Below, one piece after another: positions 36,009 through 44,568 of a stretch of 64,000 nucleotides of DNA; position 1 is the first letter of the stretch; every line of letters starts with the position of its first letter. Source of the DNA: Palsa-504 sp963808615 (GTDB lineage Bacteria; Actinomycetota; Actinomycetes; Streptosporangiales; Streptosporangiaceae); the NCBI GenBank assembly GCA_963808615.1, contig CAWEGV010000011.1:744001-808000 (forward strand). The letters run 5' to 3'. The notes beneath the pieces are model-generated. The model was not told the origin of the DNA, did no database searches, and saw only the letters and a program-made list of their open reading frames with translations. The position numbers were made by a program, and so were the translations under genes.

Positions 36009-36214
36009 GCTTACCTCCACTGGGCCAGCACGCTACCGCGCCCGGCCGCATTCGTCCTGGGTTGTCCCGCAGGCTATGCCTGGCCGCGCCCGCCTGGGAA
36101 GGGGAAACGGTGCTATCTGACTTGCTCGTTGCCGAATCGGAACCCGATCATGATGGAATTCCTGGCTGGCCAGACATACATCCGGCCGTTCGGTCCGCGA
36201 GGTTTGGTACTTTC

Positions 36215-37783
36215 CTACAGGCTGAGCGCAGCTTGGGTGGCGGTGGTACTGGCGGAAGCGGTGCTGCTGGGAGCACCGCCGCTGTCCGCCGGGGCCTCGG
36301 GGAACTCCAGCGTGACCGTCAGGCCGCCACCCGGTGTCTCGGCCAGGCTGGCGGTGCCGCCGTTGGACGTGACCAGCCGGTGCACGATGGCCAGGCCCAG
36401 CCCGGTGCCGCCCGGGCTCATGGTGGTGAACCTCAAGAAGGCGCGCTTGCGGTCCTCGGCACTCATGCCCGGGCCGTTGTCGCTGACCGTTATCCGCACG
36501 CCGGCCGGGGCGGCCGCGGCGGTGAGCGCGACCTGGCGGCCCGGGCTGAGCGCCTCCAGGGCGTTGGCGATCAGGTTGTCCAGGATCTGCTCCAGGTCCC
36601 CCTCGCCCATCCAGGCCAGCACCGGACCGGCCCTCAGCCCCCCCGAACTCCCGGACGGTCCGGAGAACCCGCCTGCGAGCCTGCCTACCCCGCGCGCGCC
36701 GGACGCGGCTGTGCCGTCACCGGCTGCCGACGTGGCCGTCAGCACAATGTCCCGGTCGTCGGCGATCGGATGCCAGGCCACAACGCGTTCGTTTGCCACC
36801 TCGGCCACGTCCACCGCTACCGGCACCGGCACCGCGTTTTCCGCGCGGGCCACGGCCAGCAGGCCGTCCACCAGCCGGGACAGCCTGGCCAGCTCGTCCA
36901 GGGCGCCGGCCAGCTCGTGGCCGGTGTCCGGGTCCGCGTGCGCGGTGTCGGCGGCGAGCAGGTCGAGCCGCAGCCGGAGCGCGGCCAGCGGGGTGCGCAG
37001 CTGGTGCGACACGTCCGCGATGACGGCCCGGCTGCCGTGCACCAGCGCCTCGAGCCGTCCGGCCATCGTGTTGAACGTGGTGCCCAGGCGGCGCAGCTCC
37101 GGGGGGCCCGATTCGGCCTTGGCCCGGCTGGCCAGGTCGCCGTCGGCCAGCCTGCGGGCCGCGGAGTCCAGGACCTTCAGCGGCCTGCCCACCCACCGGG
37201 CCAGGCCGAACGCCAGCAGCGCCGCGCCGATCATCGCGACCAGGCAGATCGTGCCGAAGATCACCCAGAGCTTGACGACGTCCCTGTCCAGGGGCCCGGT
37301 CGACCGGGCCAGGATCACGGTGCCCACCAGCGGGCCCTCGCCGTGCCCGTAGACGGGCATGGCGGCGATGACCCGCGATCCCGTCGTTTGCGTGATCGGC
37401 TGAACCGGCTGACCGGGGCTGCTCGCCAGCCAGGCCTGCCGGTCCGCCTGGTCGGCGAGCTGGATCCAGTCGCCGGCCGGCATGCCTATATCTAGCAGCG
37501 GCCGCGGCCGCTGATAGCCACCGTCGGGTGCCAGGCTGATGGTGAGGATGAGCAAACCGTCGCCTGCTTGCCGCGCCTGGGTGATCACCTGGAACAGCGG
37601 CTCGTCGGGGGAGCCGGCCAGGTAAGCCTGGGAGACCGTGGCGTCGGCGCGCACCATGCCCGCCGTGGCCTGGATGAAGGAACTGCGCTCTTGATGGATC
37701 GTGCTGAACGTGAGCGGGACCACCGCGCCGGCCAGCACCGCCGCGGTGAAGGCCAGCAGGGCCAGCAGGATCCGCCTGGTCAT
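36215..37783 (-). CDS. Sensor histidine kinase
   Basis: A 522-residue membrane kinase. TM1 (about 7-29) and TM2 (about 175-200) flank an extracytoplasmic sensor of about 150 residues. A HAMP linker follows (VGRPLKVLDSAARRLADGDL), then HisKA with the phospho-acceptor VIADVSHQLRTPLAALRLRL, and HATPase: ILDNLIANALEALSPG (N box), VSDNGPGMSAED (G1) and GTGLGLAIVHRLVTSNGG (G2). An insertion of about 35 Gly/Ser-rich residues precedes the N box. It overlaps the response-regulator gene by four bases, so they are co-translated. The signal is unknown; position between the nucleoside importer and salvage genes hints at a related stimulus. Confidence 0.93.
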   Translation of the reverse strand: MTRRILLALLAFTAAVLAGAVVPLTFSTIHQERSSFIQATAGMVRADATVSQAYLAGSPDEPLFQVITQARQAGDGLLILTISLAPDGGYQRPRPLLDIGMPAGDWIQLADQADRQAWLASSPGQPVQPITQTTGSRVIAAMPVYGHGEGPLVGTVILARSTGPLDRDVVKLWVIFGTICLVAMIGAALLAFGLARWVGRPLKVLDSAARRLADGDLASRAKAESGPPELRRLGTTFNTMAGRLEALVHGSRAVIADVSHQLRTPLAALRLRLDLLAADTAHADPDTGHELAGALDELARLSRLVDGLLAVARAENAVPVPVAVDVAEVANERVVAWHPIADDRDIVLTATSAAGDGTAASGARGVGRLAGGFSGPSGSSGGLRAGPVLAWMGEGDLEQILDNLIANALEALSPGRQVALTAAAAPAGVRITVSDNGPGMSAEDRKRAFLRFTTMSPGGTGLGLAIVHRLVTSNGGTASLAETPGGGLTVTLEFPEAPADSGGAPSSTASASTTATQAALSL

Positions 37784-38457
37784 CCGGGACCGCCCGGGTC
37801 GGCTAGCCGGAAGCCGTGACCGTAGACGGTCTCGATGATGCCTGGGTCGCCCAGCTTCTTGCGCAGTGCCGCCATGTGCACGTCGAGCACCTTGGTCGGG
37901 CCGTACCAGTGCTCATCCCAGGCCCGCTCGAGCATCTCCTGGCGGCTGACCACCCGTCCCGGGTCGCTGGCCAGGCACTCCAGGATGGCGAACTCCTTCG
38001 GCGTGACCCCGATCTGGTGCCCGGACACGGTGACCTTGCGGGTCCGCATGTCGACGCTGAGCGTGCCATGCTGCAGCACTTGGCCCGCGGGCTGACGGCT
38101 GCGGCGGAGCACGGCCCGGATCCTGGCCAGCAGCTCCTGCAGGCCGAACGGCTTGATCAGGTAGTCGTCCGCCCCCTCGTCGAGCGCAAGGACCCGGTCG
38201 GATTCCTCGCCGCGGGCGGTCACCACGATGATCGCCGCGTCGCACGATTGCCGCAGCCGGCGGCAGACCTCGACGCCGTCGATGTCCGGCAGCCCGAGGT
38301 CGAGCAGCACCAGGTCCGGTACCGGCCAGTCCAGTGCCGCCTGGCCGGTGGTCACGCTGCCCGTCTCATAGCCAGCCCGAGTCAGCCCCCGGACCAGCTG
38401 AGTGGCGATGCCAGGGTCGTCCTCCACGACGAGAACCCGGCCCAGACGTGCGATCAC
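37780..38457 (-). CDS. OmpR-family response regulator
   Basis: A 225-residue transcription factor. Receiver domain: RVLVVEDDPGIATQLVRGLT, DLVLLDLGLPDIDGVEVCRR (phospho-acceptor Asp in LLDLGLPD), IIVVTARGEESDRV and DDYLIKPFGLQELLARI. DNA-binding winged helix: VSGHQIGVTPKEFAILECLA, RVVSRQEMLERAWDEHWYGP and LDVHMAALRKKLGDPGIIET. GTG 38457 is preferred, with GGAGG about four bases upstream; frames extending further back are shadows. It precedes and overlaps the sensor kinase gene. Confidence 0.93.
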   Translation of the reverse strand: MIARLGRVLVVEDDPGIATQLVRGLTRAGYETGSVTTGQAALDWPVPDLVLLDLGLPDIDGVEVCRRLRQSCDAAIIVVTARGEESDRVLALDEGADDYLIKPFGLQELLARIRAVLRRSRQPAGQVLQHGTLSVDMRTRKVTVSGHQIGVTPKEFAILECLASDPGRVVSRQEMLERAWDEHWYGPTKVLDVHMAALRKKLGDPGIIETVYGHGFRLADPGGPG

Positions 38458-38626
38458 TGCCTCCACGCTAAGCACGAAACCGGCCCGTGCCCAATCGGGC
38501 GAAGATCTTAACCAAAACTGAACCCCTTCCAGTGTGGGTCCTAGCAAGTGCCCGGGCATGCTGTTTACCAGAGTTCCTTGCTCGGGCGCGACAGCCCCTG
38601 CCGCTGGACGCGCGGATGACATGGGA

Positions 38627-38672
38627 GGGTCCGCGTGGATAAGGCAACCCTGCACCTTATCCACGCGGACCC
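38627..38672. other. Perfect 18-bp inverted repeat in a divergent intergenic region
   Basis: The arms 38627-38644 and 38655-38672 pair without mismatch around a 10-base loop (CAACCCTGCA). Each arm carries TTATCCAC or its complement, eight of nine bases of a DnaA box. It lies in the 279-bp gap between the response-regulator start (minus) and cdd (plus), 65 bases before cdd, so it cannot terminate either gene. It may be an operator, a leader hairpin of one transcript, or the trace of a mobile repeat. Confidence 0.6.
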
Positions 38673-38724
38673 GAGAATCCGGTCGGCCGCAGAGGACCTC
38701 TTCCCCGCGAACCCCGCCAACGGC

Positions 38725-38730
38725 TAGGGT
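38725..38730 (+). promoter_or_regulatory. Candidate -10 element for cdd
   Basis: TAGGGT ends six bases before the cdd GTG at 38737; there is no Shine-Dalgarno. Fits a leaderless transcript for the cdd-deoA operon. Confidence 0.45.
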
Positions 38731-38736
38731 GCCCGC

Positions 38737-39213
38737 GTGAGCATCGACTGGCCCGCGTTGCGCGCGGCGGCGGTCGCCGCGGCCACCAGAGCCTACGCCC
38801 CCTACTCCGGGCTGCGGGTCGGTGCGGCGGGCCAGGCCTCGGACGGGCGCATCGTGACCGGCTGCAATGTGGAGAACGCCTCCTACGGCCTGACCCTGTG
38901 CGCCGAATGCGGCCTGGTCTGCGCGCTGCACGCCGCGGACCCCGCGGGCGCCCCTGACGCCGCGGACGCCTCCGGGCCGGCGGACGCCGCCGACGCCGCC
39001 GTCCAGCTGCTGGCCGTGACCGTCGTCGCGGGCGACGGGGAGCCGCTGCTGCCCTGCGGCCGCTGCCGCCAGCTGCTGATCGAGGCCGGCGGCGGCGGGC
39101 TGCTGATCGACACCGCGGACGGCCCCGTAGAGCTGAACGTGCTGCTCCCCGCCGCCTTCACCGGCGCCGATCTGTCGGCCCGGCGCGACGTGGCCCCCGG
39201 GCAGGAGGCGTGA
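38737..39213 (+). CDS. cdd: Cytidine deaminase
   Basis: Deaminates cytidine and deoxycytidine to uridine forms. The 158-residue protein has YAPYSGLRVGAAG, GCNVENASYGLTLCAECGLV (substrate Asn/Glu and the zinc-binding CAE; homotetrameric type) and PCGRCRQLLIEAGG (second zinc pair of Cys). Between them is an unusual insertion of Ala/Asp-rich repeats (about 38943-39000) that lengthens the protein beyond the usual 130 or so. Its stop overlaps the deoA start (GTGA), so the two are coupled. It feeds pyrimidine nucleosides to deoA. Confidence 0.94.
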   Translation: MSIDWPALRAAAVAAATRAYAPYSGLRVGAAGQASDGRIVTGCNVENASYGLTLCAECGLVCALHAADPAGAPDAADASGPADAADAAVQLLAVTVVAGDGEPLLPCGRCRQLLIEAGGGGLLIDTADGPVELNVLLPAAFTGADLSARRDVAPGQEA

Positions 39214-40490
39214 CCAACGCCGTCACGCTGATCAGGGCCAAACGCGACGGGCTAAAGCTGTCCGACGACGACATCCGTTGGCTGTTCGAGGCGTACGCCA
39301 GGGGCGAGGTCGCCGACGAGCAGATGTCCGCCCTGCTGATGGCGATCTACTTCCGCGGCCTGGATAGCCAGGAGCTGCGGACCTGGACCGCGGCGATGAT
39401 CGCCTCGGGCAACCGCCTCGATCTGTCGGCACTGGCCCGGCCCACCGTGGACAAGCACTCCACCGGCGGGGTGGGGGACAAGGTCAGCCTGATCCTCGCG
39501 CCGCTCGTGGCCAGCTGCGGCGCCGCCGTCCCGCAGCTGTCCGGACGCGGCCTCGGCCATACCGGCGGCACGCTGGACAAGCTCGAGGCGATCCCCGGTT
39601 TCCGCACCGCGCTCACCCCGGCCCAGACCCTCGATGTCCTGCGCACCGTCGGCTGCGTGATCTGCGCCGCCGGCTCCGGCCTCGCGCCCGCGGACCGCAG
39701 GCTGTACGCGCTGCGGGACGTGACCGGAACGGTGGAGTCCATTCCGCTCATCGCCAGCTCGATCATGTCGAAGAAGATCGCCGAGGGGACCGCCGCGCTG
39801 GTCCTGGACGTGAAGGTCGGCACCGGAGCGTTCATGAAGAGCCGGGATCAAGCGCGCGTGCTGGCCCAGACGATGGTCGCCCTGGGCGAGGAGCACGACG
39901 TCAGGACCCGGGCCCTGCTGACCACGATGGACACCCCCCTGGGCCGCGCGGTGGGCAATGCGGTCGAGGTGGCCGAGTCGGTCATGGCGCTGCAGGGCCA
40001 AGGCCCGCCCGACCTGATGGAGGTGACGCTGGCGCTGGCGGCCCAGATGCTGAACCTGGCGGCCCTCGACGCCGACCCGGCCGCGGCCATCGCCGACGGC
40101 CGCGCGCTGGCGGCCTACCGCGCCATGGTCCGCGCGCAGGGCGGCGACCCGGACGCTCCGCTCCCGGAGCCTGCGCACGTCACCCAGGCCCTGCCCGCCC
40201 CCGCCGATGGCTGGCTGACCCGCCTGGACGCGCTGGCGGTGGGCACGGCGGCCTGGCGGCTGGGTGCCGGCCGGGAACGAAAGGAAGACCCGGTCAGCGC
40301 AGCGGCCGGCCTGATCTGCCTGGCCAAGCCGGGCGACCAGGTACGCAAGGGCCAGCCGCTGGTCGAACTGCGCGCCGACGACCCCGAGCGCTTCCGCGGC
40401 GCCCTGGCCGCCCTCTCCAGCGCCATCGAGGTCAGCGAGCAGCCACCCCCGCCGCTGCCATCACCGGTCATCGAGGTCATCGGCCCGTAG
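39210..40490 (+). CDS. deoA: Thymidine/pyrimidine-nucleoside phosphorylase
   Basis: Phosphorolyses thymidine, deoxyuridine or uridine to base and (deoxy)ribose-1-phosphate. The 426-residue protein shows SDDDIRWLFEAYARGEVADE, MIASGNRLDLSAL, the signature VDKHSTGGVGDKVSLILAPL, SGRGLGHTGGTLDKLEAIPG and ALRDVTGTVESIPLIASSIM. A C-terminal domain with LAKPGDQVRKGQPLVELRAD follows. GTG 39210 overlaps the cdd stop, with AGGAG just before it. The sugar phosphate product could be handled by the mutase at 28.5 kb. Confidence 0.95.
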   Translation: MTNAVTLIRAKRDGLKLSDDDIRWLFEAYARGEVADEQMSALLMAIYFRGLDSQELRTWTAAMIASGNRLDLSALARPTVDKHSTGGVGDKVSLILAPLVASCGAAVPQLSGRGLGHTGGTLDKLEAIPGFRTALTPAQTLDVLRTVGCVICAAGSGLAPADRRLYALRDVTGTVESIPLIASSIMSKKIAEGTAALVLDVKVGTGAFMKSRDQARVLAQTMVALGEEHDVRTRALLTTMDTPLGRAVGNAVEVAESVMALQGQGPPDLMEVTLALAAQMLNLAALDADPAAAIADGRALAAYRAMVRAQGGDPDAPLPEPAHVTQALPAPADGWLTRLDALAVGTAAWRLGAGRERKEDPVSAAAGLICLAKPGDQVRKGQPLVELRADDPERFRGALAALSSAIEVSEQPPPPLPSPVIEVIGP

Positions 40491-40496
40491 CACAAT
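40491..40496 (+). promoter_or_regulatory. Candidate -10 element for add
   Basis: CACAAT lies directly after the deoA stop and ends six bases before the ATG at 40503. add may therefore have its own leaderless transcript besides read-through from deoA. A G-run before the ATG could also act as a weak ribosome-binding site. Confidence 0.4.
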
Positions 40497-40502
40497 GGGG
40501 GG

Positions 40503-41618
40503 ATGCTGACCCTCGCCGAGATCCGGGCTGTCCCCAAGGTGCTGCTGCATGACCACCTCGACGGCGGGCTGCGCCCGCAGACCGTCCTCGAGCTGGCCCG
40601 CGAGACGGGCTACCGGGACCTGCCCGGGGACAACGTGGAAGAGCTGACCCGGCGGCTGACCGAGGGTGCGCACCGCGGTCACCTGGAGGTCTACCTGGAC
40701 GCGTTCCGGCACACGGTCGGGGTCATGCAGACCCCCGAGGCGCTGACCCGGGTCGCACGAGAGTGCGCCGAGGACCTGGCCGCCGACGGGGTGGTCTACG
40801 CCGAGGTCCGGTTCGCGCCCGAGCTGCATACCGAGCGCGGCCTGAGCCTGGACGAGGTGGTCCAGGCCGTGCTCGAGGGTTTCGCGCAGGGCAGCAAGGA
40901 CCGCGGGATCACGGTGTACGCCCTGCTCACCGCCATGCGCACCGCGGCCAGGTCGCTGGAGATCGCCGAGCTGGCCGTCCGCTACCGCGATAAAGGCGTG
41001 GTCGGGTTCGACATCGCGGGCGCCGAGGCGGGCTGGCCGCCGAGCCGTCACCTGGACGCGTTCCAGTACATCAAGCGGGAGAACTTCCACATCACCATCC
41101 ACGCGGGCGAGGGGTTCGGGCTGCCGTCGATCTGGGAGGCCGTGCAGTGGTGCGGCACCGAGCGGCTCGGCCACGGCGTGCGCATCGTGGACGACATCCA
41201 GATCGGCCCGGAGGGCAACGTGCGGCTGGGCCGCCTGGCCGCCTACATCCGCGACCGCCGGATCCCGCTGGAGATGTGCCCGACCTCGAACGTCCAGACC
41301 GGCGCGGCCCCGTCGATCGCGCTGCACCCGATCCGGATCCTCCGCCAGCTCTCCTTCCGGGTGACGGTGAATACCGACAACCGGCTGATGAGCCAGGTCA
41401 CGCTCAGCTCGGAGTTCCACCGGCTGGTCACCGAGTACGGCTACGGCTGGTCGGACGTGGAGTGGCTGACCACCAACGCGATGAAGAGCGCGTTCGCGGG
41501 CTTCGACGAGCGGATCCGCATCATCAACACCGTGATCAAGCCGGGTTTCGCCACCGCCCGCGCGATGAGCGACTCGGTGGTCCCCGTCGGCCTGCTGGAA
41601 TCCCGCGACCCGGGCTAG
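40503..41618 (+). CDS. add: Adenosine deaminase
   Basis: Zinc enzyme converting adenosine and deoxyadenosine to inosine forms. The 371-residue TIM barrel shows LLHDHLDGGLRPQTVLEL (first HxH zinc pair), VVGFDIAGAEAGWP, ITIHAGEGFGLPSIWEAVQW (His ligand and catalytic Glu region), TERLGHGVRI, EMCPTSNVQTGA and VTVNTDNRLMSQVTLSSE (the position of the zinc Asp; the first Asp of the usual DDP is replaced by T-D-N here, as in several actinobacterial forms). It follows deoA by 12 bp and completes the salvage set. Confidence 0.94.
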   Translation: MLTLAEIRAVPKVLLHDHLDGGLRPQTVLELARETGYRDLPGDNVEELTRRLTEGAHRGHLEVYLDAFRHTVGVMQTPEALTRVARECAEDLAADGVVYAEVRFAPELHTERGLSLDEVVQAVLEGFAQGSKDRGITVYALLTAMRTAARSLEIAELAVRYRDKGVVGFDIAGAEAGWPPSRHLDAFQYIKRENFHITIHAGEGFGLPSIWEAVQWCGTERLGHGVRIVDDIQIGPEGNVRLGRLAAYIRDRRIPLEMCPTSNVQTGAAPSIALHPIRILRQLSFRVTVNTDNRLMSQVTLSSEFHRLVTEYGYGWSDVEWLTTNAMKSAFAGFDERIRIINTVIKPGFATARAMSDSVVPVGLLESRDPG

Positions 41619-41775
41619 ATTCAAAACATTTTTACCTAACGGCCCATGGTTTCCCGCCAATCTCACCTGTCACAGTCCGGTGGCATCCTGGTGCACGTGC
41701 ACCGGGATATTGGGCATGATGGAGGCCGTCAGCGCACCTTCGATACTTCGGGCCAGGGTGGGATCAGGGAAACCG

Positions 41776-43211
41776 ATGGTAGGACCGCAGTCGGGGGGGA
41801 CGGACGGGGGGGACCTGCTGCGCAGGTGGGATCCGGAGCGCATCGGACCGTACGTGATCCTCGGCCGCCTCGGCGCCGGGGCGATGGGCCAGGTGTACCT
41901 GGGACGCTCGGCGGCCGGCCGCCTGGTCGCGGTGAAGACGATCAAGGTGGAGCTGGCCGAGGAGGCCGGCTTCCGGACCAGGTTCGCGCAGGAGGTGGCG
42001 GCCGCGCGCCGGGTCAGCGGGGTCTTCACCGGGACCTGAAGCCGTCGAACGTACTGGTCGCGCCGGACGGGCCGAAGGTGATCGACTTCGGCGTGGCCAG
42101 GGCGGCCGAACGGATCGGGCTGAACCCCGCCTCCCGGGGGGCGGTCGGCACACCCGCGTACATGGCACCCGAACAGGCCCAGGACACCAGCCAGGCCTCG
42201 GCGGCTAGCGACGTGTACTCGCTCGGCGCCACGCTGGCGTTCGCGGCCACCGGGCACCCGCCCTACCAGGGCGATTCGCCCATGGACGTGCTGGCCCGGC
42301 TGGCCACCGAGCCGCCCGACCTGTCCGGCCTGCCCGGCGAGCTCACCGGGCTCGTCACCGCCTGCCTGCAGCGCGTCCCCCGGACGCGGCCCACCTCGTC
42401 GGCGATGCTGGCCCAGCTCGAGCCCTTCACCGAGGCCCCGGTGTTCGGGTCAGGCACGGCGGGGGAGCACTCCTACCTGCCCGAGGCGGCGACGGCCCTG
42501 ATCGCGCAGTACCAGCGCAACCCGCTGCTGGCCAGCGGCCGGCCCTCGGAACCCGGCCAGGAGCACGCCGACGACGCCACCTCCGCCTCCTACATCGAGC
42601 TTCCCGCATCGGGGCTGCAGTCCCCCAGGCCGGCCCCGCCGCGCCAGCCTTCCCTGGCCCGGTCGTACCGGGCGCCGATGCCGGCCCGCTGGCGGCGCTG
42701 GCTTGCCGCGCACATGGCCTGGGCGGGCTGGGCCGCCGTGGGAGCGGCCCTGGTTGTGGGCGGGGTCTTCCTCGGCGCCGCGCTCAGCAGCTCGGGCAGC
42801 CCGTCGGCGGCTCCTCCGCCGGTAGCTCCGCCGACCGTATGCGACTCGGCCAAGGCGGCGCCCGCCCATCCGGCGCTGTGCATGGTGAACCAGAGCCAGG
42901 GCAACCCCGGTGCCGCGTTCGCCGTGCGGGGGAGCGGCTTCGCCCCGAACGCGCCGGTGAGCTTCACGGTGAGCGAGATCGGGCCGCCGCCGGGGCTGAA
43001 GAACCTGTTCAGCGTGATGTCGCCGTATCACGCGGTCGCCCTCGCGGACGGGACGTTCAGCGTCCCGGTCAGCCAGCTCTACTCGGCCTCGCTCCAGCCG
43101 GGGCTGGTGACCGTCAGCGCGACCGGGCGGAATGGCGGCACGGCCCAGACGCAGTTCATGGTCCTCCCGCCGGGCGCGCCGCCGGCTGGCGCGCCGCCGT
43201 CTGGCAGCTGA
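41776..43211 (+). pseudogene. Serine/threonine protein kinase with internal deletion and frameshift
   Basis: The N-terminal frame starts at ATG 41776 (AGGGA upstream) and encodes the kinase N-lobe: IGPYVILGRLGAGAMGQVYL and LVAVKTIKVEL with the ATP-binding Lys. It then reads RRVSGVFTGT and stops at 42039. From 42027 the C-lobe resumes in another frame: HRDLKPSNVLVAPDG, KVIDFGVARA, GTPAYMAPEQA. About 75-80 residues between beta4 and the catalytic loop are missing. The junction (GGGGTCTTCACCGGGACC) fits deletion between short repeats encoding SGVFT and GVVHRD. The rest keeps a TM helix (WAAVGAALVVGGVFLGAAL) and an extracellular Ig-like tail of about 130 residues. No active kinase can be made without correcting the lesion. 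The FHA gene converges 19 bp away. Confidence 0.85.
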
Positions 43212-43230
43212 TCCAGGTATCCCGGGAGGT

Positions 43231-43847
43231 TCAGGCCTCGGTCCACCACAGGTCCTCCTGGCGGGAGCGCCAGGCCGGCTCGGCCAGCCATCCGAGGTCG
43301 GCGGAGGTGATGATGCCGTGCTCGATCAGGATCCGCACCGCCACCTCGTCCGAGAGCCGCACGTCCACCCCGGCCAGCCCGCGGTCGCTGATCTTCCGCC
43401 GCAGCACCTTGATGTGCTCGGCCACGCGCGCCGACAGCAGGTCGCGGAACTCGGTGTCGGCCTCGAACCGCTCCAGCTCGTGGTAGGCACCGGTCATCTC
43501 GAGCGCGCCCCGGGCGATTTCCGGGGTGCGCGGCAGCGGCGTGGTGGCGCTCGGGTCGAGCAGCCATGGCCGGCACCACAGCAGCGCAACCAGGAACAGC
43601 TTGGTCATCGGGTCCAGGTAGAGGGGCAGCACCGTGCCCTCCCCCTCCGGCTGTATCTCGTCCCGCCGGTCCGGGCTGTCGCCGGCCTGCTCGCCGGCCA
43701 CCGTCACGGACAGCGGCATCCCCTCGTCCAGCATCGCGCGCGAGCCCACCAGGGCGGTGCCCGAGTGCAGCAGCCAGCCGCCGGTCGGCTCGCCGCCGTC
43801 CTCGAGCCGCGGCAGCCTGATCCGGTATCCCTCGCCCTCGACGTTCA
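43231..43847 (-). pseudogene. FHA-domain protein gene, 3' fragment (interrupted)
   Basis: About 205 codons on the minus strand encode the second half of an FHA-domain protein: VEGEGYRIRLPRLEDG and GTALVGSRAMLDEGMPLSV (end of the FHA fold), then a helical C-terminal domain with KLFLVALLWCRPWLLDPSAT, ALEMTGAYHELERFEAD, VAEHIKVLRRKISDRGLAG and EPAWRSRQEDLWWTEA. An apparent start at 43929 lies in the inserted element and is not the original one. The missing first 67 codons are at 46535-46735, beyond the mobile element. Joined at the shared GTTCA, the frame is continuous. Confidence 0.85.
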
Positions 43848-43865
43848 CCTGCGGAACGCAAAGCT
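43838..43865. other. Left attachment junction
   Basis: On the FHA sense (minus) strand this reads element arm TTTGCGTTCC, GCAGG, shared TGAAC, then chromosomal GTCGAG. It is one hybrid att site; the crossover should fall on the AA of TGAAC (43844-43845 complement). Confidence 0.7.
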
Positions 43866-44088
43866 TCAGCTGACCGCCATTTTGGCGCCGGGGGAGGAAG
43901 TCCCGGGGCTGTATCTGCATCCTGACCACCGTCGCCGGCTGCGCCGGGCAGCGGTCCGAAGTGCTCTGGATGTCTAGAAATGAATGCCGCAGTGTCCACC
44001 CTCAGATACCGCATCACTAGTAGCATGCGCTGCTGGAAGATACCAGTTGACCACTGGCCGCATCATGATTCGAGACACGCGGCAGTAA

Positions 44089-44568
44089 ATGCTAGACGCC
44101 ACGCCGTGGCGGGCCTACTGTCAGGTGGCGGAGGTGGTCGCGGTGAGCGAGGCGAGCCGAATGGCGGCGCTGGAGCAGGCCGGGCTGGTGCATCCCAGGG
44201 CCGACGCAGTGACCGCTGCGCTATTCAGCTCCGCCGGGTTCTTCCTGCCCGCCGACAAGGTGCAGGTCAAGTACGAAATGCTGCGGGCACACCTGGTCGA
44301 GCACGTGCCGGTGACCGCGGCCGCGGCGGCCCACGGGTACTCGCGGGCCGCGTTCTACCTGGTCGCCGCCGCCTTCGAGCAGGCCGGGATGGCCGGGCTG
44401 CTGGACGAGCGCCGCGGCCGCCGCGGCCCGGTGAAGCTGAGCCCGGAGATCACCGAGTTCATCCGCTCGGTGCCGCCCGCCTCGGGGGCGGCGCTGGCCG
44501 AGCAGGTGGCGGCCCGGTTCGGGGTGGTGCTGCACCGCCGCACCATCGAGCGGGCACGCGCCCGGTGA
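44089..44568 (+). CDS. Helix-turn-helix protein of the recombinase element
   Basis: Up to 159 residues from ATG 44089; GTG 44143 has a much better ribosome-binding site (GGAGG eight bases upstream) and gives 141 residues, so the start is uncertain. The middle reads YEMLRAHLVEHVPVTAAAAA then HGYSRAAFYLVAAAFEQAGM, a helix-turn-helix like those of transposase N-termini, and the end EQVAARFGVVLHRRTIERAR forms a second one. It probably binds the element ends or its promoter and may assist or regulate the recombinase. Its stop overlaps the next gene by four bases (GTGA). The family name is not known to me. Confidence 0.75.
   Translation: MLDATPWRAYCQVAEVVAVSEASRMAALEQAGLVHPRADAVTAALFSSAGFFLPADKVQVKYEMLRAHLVEHVPVTAAAAAHGYSRAAFYLVAAAFEQAGMAGLLDERRGRRGPVKLSPEITEFIRSVPPASGAALAEQVAARFGVVLHRRTIERARAR

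Noticed and set aside
38629..38670. Replication-origin signal (DnaA boxes) in the 18-bp hairpin
   Set aside because: Only one pair of imperfect boxes, no cluster, no AT-rich region and no dnaA/dnaN nearby.
42039..42039. Programmed frameshift in the kinase gene
   Set aside because: A whole block of about 75-80 residues is missing as well as the frame being shifted, so a frameshift alone would not restore a kinase.
43132..43977. 281-codon plus-strand frame opposite the FHA 3' fragment
   Set aside because: Antisense to the FHA gene up to the insertion point. Only its last 43 codons are meaningful, as the predicted recombinase end in the excised circle.
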